This document shows, in pieces, positions 8,016 to 14,301 of a stretch of DNA of 17,722 nucleotides. The stretch is taken from contig JAEDIL010000029.1 in the NCBI GenBank assembly GCA_016292455.1, positions 1 through 17,722 on the forward strand, read 5' to 3'. Made by a program: the position numbers and the translations under genes. This DNA is from Clostridiaceae bacterium. GTDB taxonomy: Bacteria; Bacillota; Clostridia; Oscillospirales; Acutalibacteraceae. A model generated the notes under the pieces. That model was not told the origin of the DNA and made no database searches. It saw nothing but the letters and a program-made list of their open reading frames with translations. The stretch's first letter is position 1, and the number at the start of each line of letters is the position of its first letter.

Positions 8016-8570
8016 TCAAATTTCTGAGTATTTCTTCAACTCCGGAGTGCCGTTATGTTTTCCGATAAGCTTTTCCATCCAAACCACGTGATACCATCTG
8101 CCGAATTTGAAGCCGCAGTTATGAAACTTTCCAACCTCATTGAAGCCGAGGTGCTTGTGGAACTCTGCGCTGTTCCTTGTCAGGTATTCGTCCTCGGTCT
8201 CGGGATAAGCGATGCAGGCATAAAGGTTGCAAATACCCATTTTTTCCAGTGCCTCTTCAAGACGCTCATAGAGAAGCCTGCCCATGCCCTGCCTCTGCTC
8301 TCCGTTGAGAAGGTAAATTGTCAGCTCGCTTGAATAATCGTAAGCTGCGCGTTTGCTTAATTCCCTTGCATAGGCATATCCCATAACAACACCGTCTTTT
8401 TCGACAACGAAAAACGGATAGCGCCCGGTAATTTCTTTCATCCGCCAGGCGAATTCCTCCGCAGTCGGTGGTTCATATTCAAACGAAACCGCCGTATTTC
8501 TGACGTAGTGACTGTAAATTTCTGCAAGACGTCCGGCATCACCGGGAACTGCCTCGCGAACCGTTATCAT
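8016..8570 (-). CDS. GNAT N-acetyltransferase, phosphinothricin-acetyltransferase-like
   Basis: A 184-residue single-domain GNAT enzyme transferring acetyl from acetyl-CoA to an amine. The N-terminus (IREA-like VREAVPGDAGRLAEIYSHYV) and the motif NTAVSFEYEPPTAEEF at 25-40 resemble the PAT/Bar/YncA branch. That branch acetylates amino-acid analogues such as phosphinothricin or methionine sulfoximine. The acetyl-CoA loop is EQRQGMGR (91-98), matching Q/RxxGxG/A. The C-terminal HKHLGFNEVGKFHNCGFKFGRWYHVVWMEK is also typical of this branch. The natural substrate is often unknown for such homologues and no resistance phenotype should be assumed. The ATG follows AAAGGAAG. It lies downstream of the rplM-rpsI terminator. 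A GTCCC/GGGAC hairpin (8603-8618) sits in its leader. Confidence 0.85.
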   Translation of the reverse strand: MITVREAVPGDAGRLAEIYSHYVRNTAVSFEYEPPTAEEFAWRMKEITGRYPFFVVEKDGVVMGYAYARELSKRAAYDYSSELTIYLLNGEQRQGMGRLLYERLEEALEKMGICNLYACIAYPETEDEYLTRNSAEFHKHLGFNEVGKFHNCGFKFGRWYHVVWMEKLIGKHNGTPELKKYSEI

Positions 8571-8631
8571 GATTTACACTTCCTTTTTCTGAGCTGTTTT
8601 CAGTCCCGCCGCAGGGACAGGAACGCAATAC

Positions 8632-8661
8632 AAAAAACCGCCTCTGCTTTTGCAAAGGCGG
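8632..8661 (-). terminator. Terminator of the rplM-rpsI operon
   Basis: On the minus strand CCGCCTTTGC and GCAGAGGCGG form a 10-bp stem (one G-U pair) with an AAAA loop, followed directly by TTTTTTG. It begins 14 bases past the rpsI stop. This is a textbook factor-independent terminator. Confidence 0.9.
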
Positions 8662-8675
8662 AAAAGATAAAATTG

Positions 8676-9074
8676 TTATCTCTTTGAGAACTGCGGTGCA
8701 CGGCGGGCGCCTTTGAGACCGTATTTCTTTCTTTCCTTCATTCTCGGGTCACGAGTGAGGAGACCGGCCTTCTTGAGCGGAGCACGAAGCTCAGCGTCAT
8801 ACTGAAGGAGAGCTCTTGAAAGACCGTGACGGATTGCACCGGCCTGACCGGTTACGCCGCCGCCTGCAACACGGCAGACGATGTCAAACTTATCGGAAGT
8901 TTCGGTAACAGCGAGAGGCTGACGAACAAGGAGCTTGAGGGTTTCAAGACCGAAATAATCGTCGATGTCTCTGTCGTTGATGGTGATTTTACCGCTGCCT
9001 GCATAGACGCGGACTCTTGCAATTGATTTCTTTCTGCGGCCGGTGCCGTAGAAGAACGGAGCAGATTCGTACAT
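8676..9074 (-). CDS. rpsI: 30S ribosomal protein S9
   Basis: S9 of the small ribosomal subunit head, whose C-terminal tail reaches the P-site tRNA. YGTGRRKKSIARVRV near the N-terminus, the central GGGVTGQAGAIRHGLSRALL, and the tail DPRMKERKKYGLKGARRAPQFSKR are diagnostic, including the conserved terminal SKR. Two ATGs lie close together at 9080 and 9074. AAGGGAGG is only 2 bases from the first but 8 from the second. The second is therefore chosen, giving 132 residues that begin MYESAPFFYG as in related Clostridia. It follows rplM after 20 bases in the conserved rplM-rpsI order and ends before a strong terminator. Confidence 0.97.
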   Translation of the reverse strand: MYESAPFFYGTGRRKKSIARVRVYAGSGKITINDRDIDDYFGLETLKLLVRQPLAVTETSDKFDIVCRVAGGGVTGQAGAIRHGLSRALLQYDAELRAPLKKAGLLTRDPRMKERKKYGLKGARRAPQFSKR

Positions 9075-9094
9075 TTTCATTTCCTCCCTTTCGA

Positions 9095-9523
9095 TTAAAG
9101 TTCAACAACTTCAGGCTTCTGAGCAGCGTGTGAATGTTCAGCACCTGCATAGACGCGAAGTCTGGTGAGAGCCTTGCGGCCGATGGTAGTGTCGGGAATC
9201 ATGCCCTTAACAGCCTTGGTCATTACGAATTCGGGCTTTGACTTCATAAGGGAGCTGTACTTGACCTTCTTCATGTTGCCGATATAACCGGTGTGATGAT
9301 AATACATTTTCTGGTCAAGCTTCTTGCCGGTAAGAACAGCCTTGTCGGCATTGATGATGATTACATGATCTCCGCAATCAGCGTGAGGTGCGAAGATGGG
9401 CTTATGCTTTCCGCGGAGAAGCTCGGCAGCCTTGGCAGCAACGTGACCGAGATGCTTGCCCTCAGCGTCGATAACATACCACTTGCGGGTGATGTCGCCG
9501 GCTTTCGGCATATAGGTTGACAT
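9095..9523 (-). CDS. rplM: 50S ribosomal protein L13
   Basis: L13 is an early-assembly 23S rRNA-binding protein of the large subunit. Diagnostic stretches are RKWYVIDAEGKHLGHVAAKAA, LRGKHKPIFAPHADCGDHVIIINADK, YYHHTGYIGNMK and VKGMIPDTTIGRKALTRLRVYAGAEHSH. The 142-residue length equals that of E. coli L13. A frame extends further upstream, but the ATG at 9523 is preceded by GGAGG at the right spacing and starts the conserved MSTYMPKAGDITRKWYVID. It is the first gene of the rplM-rpsI operon. The leader is only about 30 bases, so there is no room for the structured L13 leader known from other Firmicutes. Confidence 0.97.
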   Translation of the reverse strand: MSTYMPKAGDITRKWYVIDAEGKHLGHVAAKAAELLRGKHKPIFAPHADCGDHVIIINADKAVLTGKKLDQKMYYHHTGYIGNMKKVKYSSLMKSKPEFVMTKAVKGMIPDTTIGRKALTRLRVYAGAEHSHAAQKPEVVEL

Positions 9524-9559
9524 AGTCTTTTCCTCCAATCAATTTTCAAATGCGTTGGT

Positions 9560-9588
9560 ATTCTATCATAAGGTCGGTTCTTTGTCAA
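9560..9588 (-). promoter_or_regulatory. Strong promoter of rplM-rpsI
   Basis: On the minus strand TTGACA (9588-9583), a 17-base spacer and TAGAAT (9565-9560) occur, with TG one base before the -10. This is a near-ideal extended sigma-A promoter. Transcription would start near 9553. Confidence 0.85.
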
Positions 9589-9692
9589 CCGCTTTTTCTC
9601 AAAAATTCGGATTAGTTTAGCCGTGCTCATTTTTTCTTCGTTTTTCTCGCGTTTTCATATTGTTTGCTCGGGAATGAATTTCAGAAAAAGTC

Positions 9693-9722
9693 AAAAGCCG
9701 CTGCAAAGAAGCAGCGGCTTTT
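9693..9722 (-). terminator. Terminator of the EF-G paralogue gene
   Basis: A perfect 12-bp stem (AAAAGCCGCTGC with GCAGCGGCTTTT) with a 6-base loop starts about 42 bases past the EF-G stop. On the minus strand the stem ends in TTTT and a second T-run (GACTTTTTC) follows. It separates this gene from the rplM promoter. Confidence 0.88.
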
Positions 9723-9764
9723 GGGTGTGTGTTTATTTATGTTGAAAAAGCAAGAATTCGAATA

Positions 9765-11834
9765 TCAGTCCTCAGCTTCCGCCTTGGCTTCTTCAATAAC
9801 CTTCTGAGCAACGTTACCCGGAGCGTCCTCATAACGGGCAAAGGTGAGTGAGAAGTGACCTCTGCCGGCGGTAACGGAACGAAGCATGGTTGAAAAATCG
9901 CCCATTTCTGCCATCGGCACTTCGGCAACAAGCTCCTGCATCTTCGGCTCGTCTGCTGCGCCCATGCCGAGAACACGACCGCGGCGTTTTGTGATGTCGC
10001 CCATGATGTCGCCGAGGTTTGCGTCCGGAACATATACTTTGAGGTCGCCGATCGGTTCAAGGATTACGGGGTTAGCCTGTGCCATACCGTTCTTATAGGC
10101 AATCTTTGCCGCGGTACGGAATGCCATATCGTTTGAATCAACGGGGTGATATGAACCGTCGTAAAGAACAGCTTTCAGTCCGACAACAGGATAGCCGGCA
10201 AGCGGACCTTTCTGAATTGCTTCCTGAAGTCCCTTTTCAACAGCCGGGAAGTAGTTCTTCGGAACTGAACCGCCGACAACTTCGGTTTCAAAAATCAGCT
10301 CGTCGCCGTCATGCGGCTCAAAGCGTACCCAGACGTCACCGAACTGGCCGGAACCGCCGGACTGCTTCTTATGACGTCCCTGAACCTGGCATTTTTTGCG
10401 GATAGTCTCTCTGTATGCAACGCGCGGGATTTTGAGGTCGATTTCAACGCCGAACTTTGTTTTGAGCTTTGCAAGAACAATGTCAAGGTGCTGTTCGCCG
10501 AGACCGGAGAGAATCATTTCTCTTGTTTCCTCGTTGGTTGCAAAGCCTACGGTCGGGTCTTCGCCCATGATTCTGCGAAGTCCGGAAGCAACCTTATCTT
10601 CTTCGCCCTTCTTCTTGACAACGATTGCCATTGAAAGCGACGGAGCGGGGAAGGAAACGCCTTTGAGTCTGATTATGTTCTTCGGATTGCAGATGGTGTC
10701 GCCGGTTCCGAGACCGGAAAGCTTGGTGATTACGCCGATGTCACCTGCGGTGATTGCAGCGATGTCCTCCTGCTTGTTGCCCTTGACGGAAATGAGCTTG
10801 CCCATTCTTTCGCTTTCGCCGTTGGTGGCGTTATAAGCCGGAACGTCAGCGGTAATTTTGCCGGAAATAACCTTGACAAAGGACATCTTGCCGACAAACG
10901 GGTCGGCAACGGTCTTGAAGCAGATTGCTGCAAGAGGTCCGTTGGCGTCACACTTGACTTCAATCTCGTCGCCTGCGTCGTTTTCAGCCTTTTCGCCGCC
11001 TGCCTGAGCCGGTGACGGAGCGGAGAATACGATTGCGTCAAGAAGAAGATCAACGCCTTCAAGAGTTGTACCCGAGCAAGCGTAAACAGGATAGATTTCG
11101 CCCTGCTCAACGCCCTTTGTAAGACCGTTGATGATTTCTTCCTTTGTCAGCTCTTCGCCGTCAAAGAACTTCATCATAAGGTCATCGTCAACGGAAGCAA
11201 CCGCTTCCATGAGAACGTCCTTCATGGCATTGATGTTGTCGTCCGAGGGCATATCAACAACTGTTGACTTGCCTTTTTCATATTTGAACGCCTTATTGCT
11301 GCAAAGGTTGACATAAGACTCAACCTTGCCGCCGACCATGTGGGGAACAACAACCGGGCAGAGCTTTGAGCCGACCTCGGCTTTGAGGGCGTCAAAGGTC
11401 TTGAAGAAATCGGTGTTTTCGGCGTCAAGCTTGGTGATTGCAAAGAACTTTGCAATTCCTCTTTCGTCTGCGGCCTTGATTGCCTTTTCAGCGCCGACGT
11501 CAAAGCCTGAGCCTGCGGAGGTTACGATAAGGGCGCATTCTGCTGCACGCATAGCCTCTGAAACACCGCCCGCAAAGTCGAACTTGCCGGGTGCGTCAAG
11601 GAGATTGATTTTTGTGTCTCTCCATTCAAGAGGAGCAAAAGCCGTTGAAAGCGAGCACTGACGCTTTTTCTCTTCGGGGTCAAAGTCCATTGTCGTGTTT
11701 CCGTCTGCAACCTTACCGAGTCTGTCGGTGGCTTTTGCAAGGAAAAGCATTGCCTCAGCGAGGGTGGTCTTGCCTTTTCCGGTATGACCGGCAATGGCGA
11801 TATTTCTGATGTTATTTGCGTCGTAAGATTTCAT
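9765..11834 (-). CDS. EF-G-like translational GTPase (second-type EF-G paralogue)
   Basis: A 689-residue protein with the EF-G domain order: GTPase (1-270), beta-barrel II, domain III (SLGLG-like LSGLGEQHLDIVL), domain IV (QGRHKKQSGGSGQFGDVWV) and domain V. Several GTPase motifs differ from housekeeping EF-G. The P-loop is AGHTGKGKTT (15-24) instead of AHIDAGKTT. The G2 region is KKRQCSLST rather than RGITI. The G3 motif is DAPGKFDF (80-87), so the catalytic His of DTPGHVDF is Lys84. G4 is TKLD (134-137) instead of NKxD. This places it with the EF-G2-type paralogues, some of which are reported to be weak or silent in GTP hydrolysis. It probably binds ribosomes; the exact role is unknown and it is not a classical Tet(M) protein. 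The ATG at 11834 is chosen over the frame start at 11876 because GGGAGG lies 8 bases upstream. It has its own promoter and terminator. Confidence 0.88.
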   Translation of the reverse strand: MKSYDANNIRNIAIAGHTGKGKTTLAEAMLFLAKATDRLGKVADGNTTMDFDPEEKKRQCSLSTAFAPLEWRDTKINLLDAPGKFDFAGGVSEAMRAAECALIVTSAGSGFDVGAEKAIKAADERGIAKFFAITKLDAENTDFFKTFDALKAEVGSKLCPVVVPHMVGGKVESYVNLCSNKAFKYEKGKSTVVDMPSDDNINAMKDVLMEAVASVDDDLMMKFFDGEELTKEEIINGLTKGVEQGEIYPVYACSGTTLEGVDLLLDAIVFSAPSPAQAGGEKAENDAGDEIEVKCDANGPLAAICFKTVADPFVGKMSFVKVISGKITADVPAYNATNGESERMGKLISVKGNKQEDIAAITAGDIGVITKLSGLGTGDTICNPKNIIRLKGVSFPAPSLSMAIVVKKKGEEDKVASGLRRIMGEDPTVGFATNEETREMILSGLGEQHLDIVLAKLKTKFGVEIDLKIPRVAYRETIRKKCQVQGRHKKQSGGSGQFGDVWVRFEPHDGDELIFETEVVGGSVPKNYFPAVEKGLQEAIQKGPLAGYPVVGLKAVLYDGSYHPVDSNDMAFRTAAKIAYKNGMAQANPVILEPIGDLKVYVPDANLGDIMGDITKRRGRVLGMGAADEPKMQELVAEVPMAEMGDFSTMLRSVTAGRGHFSLTFARYEDAPGNVAQKVIEEAKAEAED

Positions 11835-11861
11835 ATCTGTTACCTCCCTGAACCGCACAGA

Positions 11862-11915
11862 CCGGGGAAACGACACTCGCCCGGCGGCAGCTCTTATTCA
11901 CGGCGGAAAACCGCC
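11862..11915 (-). promoter_or_regulatory. Leader hairpins of the EF-G paralogue gene
   Basis: In the 140-base leader RNA, GGCGG-UUUU-CCGCC (11915-11902) forms one hairpin and CCGGG/CCCGG (11884-11880 with 11866-11862) forms another. A second CCGCC copy (11887-11883) could compete for GGCGG and would disrupt the second hairpin. This alternative pairing is suggestive of a switch but has no known class. Confidence 0.35.
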
Positions 11916-11976
11916 TTTAAAAATAGTTACTCCAATATCCGATATTTCAATAAATATGCAATACATGAAGCTAACA

Positions 11977-12003
11977 TTGTGTATTCTACCATAAATTACA
12001 CAA
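11977..12003. promoter_or_regulatory. Inverted repeat over the EF-G paralogue promoter (possible operator)
   Basis: TTGTGTA (11977-11983) and TACACAA (11997-12003) are perfect 7-base arms separated by 13 bases. The site covers the -10 box and most of the spacer of the minus-strand promoter, which is where a repressor would bind. Confidence 0.45.
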
Positions 12004-12011
12004 AAGTTCAA
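11983..12011 (-). promoter_or_regulatory. Promoter of the EF-G paralogue gene
   Basis: On the minus strand TTGAAC (12011-12006), 17 bases and TAGAAT (11988-11983) are present, with TG one base before the -10. Start of transcription would be near 11976, leaving a leader of about 140 bases. Confidence 0.7.
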
Positions 12012-12030
12012 ACTTATTTATAACTAATAT

Positions 12031-12059
12031 TGTGCATAAATTTTTGGTTAGTGTGCATA
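12031..12059. repeat. Direct repeat TGTGCATA, 21-bp period
   Basis: TGTGCATA occurs at 12031-12038 and 12052-12059, each followed by a T-run within 2 bases. The first copy read as TTATGCACA on the minus strand fits the loose DnaA-box consensus TTWTNCACA; the second has one mismatch. Function is unknown. Confidence 0.5.
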
Positions 12060-12097
12060 GTTTTTCTGTTTTCAACAAAAATGCCGCCTGATTATGT

Positions 12098-12141
12098 CAG
12101 ACAAACGCTTGTGACCTTTCAGACAACCGCTTGTGAACTTT
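12098..12141. repeat. Two 22-bp tandem repeats upstream of the TPR operon promoter
   Basis: Two head-to-tail copies (12098-12119 and 12120-12141) share CAGACAAxCGCTTGTGA and CTTT, with 2 differences in 22 bases. Each contains the dyad ACAA-N4-TTGT. The copies end 12 bases before the -35 of the plus-strand promoter, with dyad centres near -61 and -83 from the likely start. That is a position typical of activator sites. Confidence 0.65.
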
Positions 12142-12153
12142 TAGAAAAAATTA

Positions 12154-12182
12154 TTGCAAAATTAAGTTACAGGTGATAGAAT
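12154..12182 (+). promoter_or_regulatory. Promoter of the TPR / membrane protein / Eis-like operon
   Basis: TTGCAA (12154-12159), a 17-base spacer and TAGAAT (12177-12182), with TG one base before the -10, fit an extended sigma-A promoter. Transcription would start near 12189. Confidence 0.7.
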
Positions 12183-12195
12183 AATTAAGTTATTC

Positions 12196-12228
12196 AAGGC
12201 GGCGGGCTGTTTTACAGGCCTTGCCGCA
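12196..12228 (+). promoter_or_regulatory. Leader hairpin before the TPR protein gene
   Basis: GCGGC and GCCGC bracket a stem-loop with an inner GGC-TGT/ACA-GCC pairing around a short T loop. It lies in the 5' leader and ends about 10 bases before AAGGAGG. It may protect the message or modulate translation; no known riboswitch class was recognised. Confidence 0.35.
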
Positions 12229-12253
12229 AAGAAAGATTAAGGAGGCATTTTTC

Positions 12254-13780
12254 TTGGACGATTTTGAAAACAAAAACCTGAATGAAAACGAAGCGCCCGA
12301 AGAAGAAACCGCAAAGAACGAAGAGTCCGCCGGAGAAGACGCTCCCACACGGTTTGAAGATGATCTCGTCACAGAGCTTGAGGGTATCCGCGACCTTTTG
12401 CAGACGGAGCTTGACAAAAATCAGGAAAGCGAATATTCCGTCGGTGAACTGATTCAGGAGCTTGACGAAATTGACGAAGATCTCATTGACGAGGATGAAC
12501 CGGAACAGACTCCGAAAAAAATCTGCGAATGCTGCGGCGAAAACGAATGTGACGCTTCATTCGGCGAGGATTACCCCTATTGCAGCGAATGCCGCAAGCT
12601 GATGACGGCAAGTCCCGCCCATGCCGGCGGAATTCTTATGCTCATCGTCATGATCCTTGTCGGCTTTGCTTCCTGCATTTTCCTTTCGTCTGACGGCGCC
12701 ACCGCGCTCATGAAAGGCAAATTCAGCGAAGCGGCAACGGCAGCTCTGAACAGCATGAGCGAATACACTGCTCTCATTGACGCAGAAACCGCATATTCCG
12801 AGGGTAAGCTTGTTGACGCCTGCCTTGCCTACGGCAGCTACGTTCAGCAATACACCAACAACGACAGCTTTTCCGCAACAGCAGTCAAAAGGCTTGCAAA
12901 AATCTACTATGATCTCGGCTCATACAATTATGCAAACAGCGTTGTTGAACAGTTCTCCGACATAATTCCCGCGCTCAAAGGCAAGGAATTCTCAGCAATG
13001 AACGAATTCTACGCGTCATACCTTGCAACCGTCACCGCACTTGAACCGGTTATCGGAGACGCCATTCAGTCAGGCAGCAAGTTTGATTATGAGGAAAAGT
13101 CAAAGGAACTTGACAAGCTGCTTGAAAAAGGAACAGATGACAGCGGAACGGCATTCAGCGCGTTTGTCATTGAATATTACCGCCACGCGCTCATGTACAG
13201 CGCCGGCAAGAGCCTTGAAGAACAGGTCGCACAGCTTTTGAAAGTTGAAGAGATTGACAAGGGAGAACACCTTTCCTATTATATCCCGACAATCATCAAC
13301 ACCTATGCAAGGCTCGGCGACGCCGAAAATGCCAAGAAGTATTTTGAAAAGAGCATAAAATTCAACGCACAGGACGACAACGCATATATTTACTATGCAA
13401 ACGTTTTCCGCTTCTGTGAAAAGCCCGACGCAGAAAAAATTCTTGAAATTGCGCAGATGGCAAAGGATAACGCAACAACATCCTCCCAGTATCCGCCGAC
13501 CTACCAGAGCATCTTCGCCCTCGGCTATCTGCTCAAAGGAGACGGGGAAGCCGCGTTCAAGGCTATTCAGTCCTATGTTGACGGCGGATACAGCATCTCC
13601 ACAGCAACCGGCAACCTTTATGCTCTTTGCGCCGCCTGCGTCGGTGATGACGAAAGCTACGACAAGATTGCAGACCTTTTTGCAAACTATTCAATGGAAC
13701 TTGACTCGAATGTCATAAAGTATAAAAAAGGAAAGCTCACAATCGAGCAGGTCCTTACCGATGTCGGAGGTGATATATGA
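12254..13780 (+). CDS. Zinc-ribbon, single-TM, TPR-like protein
   Basis: A 508-residue protein of unknown function with three parts. Residues 1-90 are very acidic and low in complexity, with no Cys. Residues 91-113 form a zinc-ribbon-like knot, CECC (Cys91, 93, 94) plus Cys99 and CSEC (Cys110, Cys113). A transmembrane helix follows at about 124-145. The remaining 360 residues are helical and alanine/tyrosine-rich, with TPR-like spacing such as YYIPTIINTYARLGDAENAKKYFEKSIKF near residues 335-365. By the positive-inside rule the zinc part is cytoplasmic and the TPR part outside. The start is TTG at 12254 because AAGGAGG (12239-12245) lies 8 bases upstream. An ATG at 12221 in the same frame precedes that site. 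It is the first gene of a three-gene operon and overlaps the next gene by 4 bases. Confidence 0.8.
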   Translation: MDDFENKNLNENEAPEEETAKNEESAGEDAPTRFEDDLVTELEGIRDLLQTELDKNQESEYSVGELIQELDEIDEDLIDEDEPEQTPKKICECCGENECDASFGEDYPYCSECRKLMTASPAHAGGILMLIVMILVGFASCIFLSSDGATALMKGKFSEAATAALNSMSEYTALIDAETAYSEGKLVDACLAYGSYVQQYTNNDSFSATAVKRLAKIYYDLGSYNYANSVVEQFSDIIPALKGKEFSAMNEFYASYLATVTALEPVIGDAIQSGSKFDYEEKSKELDKLLEKGTDDSGTAFSAFVIEYYRHALMYSAGKSLEEQVAQLLKVEEIDKGEHLSYYIPTIINTYARLGDAENAKKYFEKSIKFNAQDDNAYIYYANVFRFCEKPDAEKILEIAQMAKDNATTSSQYPPTYQSIFALGYLLKGDGEAAFKAIQSYVDGGYSISTATGNLYALCAACVGDDESYDKIADLFANYSMELDSNVIKYKKGKLTIEQVLTDVGGDI

Positions 13781-14301
13781 TGAACATTCTTTATGTAATA
13801 ACACGCTTCATCACTTTTCCCGGCGCTCTTGTCAGAGCAATGTGGGAACACCTTGTCTGCCGCGTATGCGGCGTGCCGGTTGAAGACAACCGCACTTTCA
13901 GGAACGACGAGCTGTGCAGCCACATTGAGCATGAGCTTATGCCGAATGCCCGCGGCGCCTTTGCCGTCTGCTTCGTTCCGGCTTTCATGAACGGACTTCT
14001 TGCCCTGTTCCTCGCATGGGCTCCCGTTCTCGGACTTTTCGCCTTTGAAATGACCGGAACGGCTTCAAGAATCATCAACATAGTTGCCTATTGGTTTGCT
14101 CTTTCTCTTTTTGTCAACAGCTTTCCCTCAATCGAGGACGCTCTCAACATGAAAGAAAAAGTATATAAGAACGGCAACATTTTTCAGAAGATTTTTTACA
14201 CTCCCGGTTTCCTCGGCTGCATTGCCGGCGCATACCTTGAAAGATACCTTGTGTCTTTTGTCGCCTCAGTAGGCGTTCTGGTGTATCTGTTGGTGAAATA
14301 A
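13777..14301 (+). CDS. Small multi-pass membrane protein with HIEHEL motif
   Basis: I do not recognise this 174-residue protein with confidence. It starts with an amphipathic or membrane-skimming segment (ILYVITRFITFPGALV), then CRVCG (28-32) and CSHIEHEL (47-54). Three hydrophobic regions follow at about 61-91, 98-116 and 143-172. The His49/His52/Glu51/Glu53 cluster and the CxxC pair could bind metal, but the order is not the HExxH of zinc proteases. NSFPSIEDALNM (114-125) lies in a loop and looks conserved-like. The start ATG overlaps the stop of the TPR gene (ATGA), so translation is coupled. The next gene begins directly after its stop codon. Coupling to the TPR protein suggests a joint membrane complex; this is inferred from gene order. 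Confidence 0.75.
   Translation: MMNILYVITRFITFPGALVRAMWEHLVCRVCGVPVEDNRTFRNDELCSHIEHELMPNARGAFAVCFVPAFMNGLLALFLAWAPVLGLFAFEMTGTASRIINIVAYWFALSLFVNSFPSIEDALNMKEKVYKNGNIFQKIFYTPGFLGCIAGAYLERYLVSFVASVGVLVYLLVK

Noticed and set aside
8016..8570. Herbicide- or antibiotic-resistance gene call for the PAT-like acetyltransferase, and likewise for the Eis-like enzyme at 14302-15408.
   Set aside because: Family resemblance does not fix the substrate; chromosomal homologues of both types often act on other amines. Named only at family level.
9524..9560. Ribosomal-protein leader for autoregulation of rplM.
   Set aside because: The mapped promoter leaves only about 30 bases before the start codon, with no room for the known structured L13 leader.
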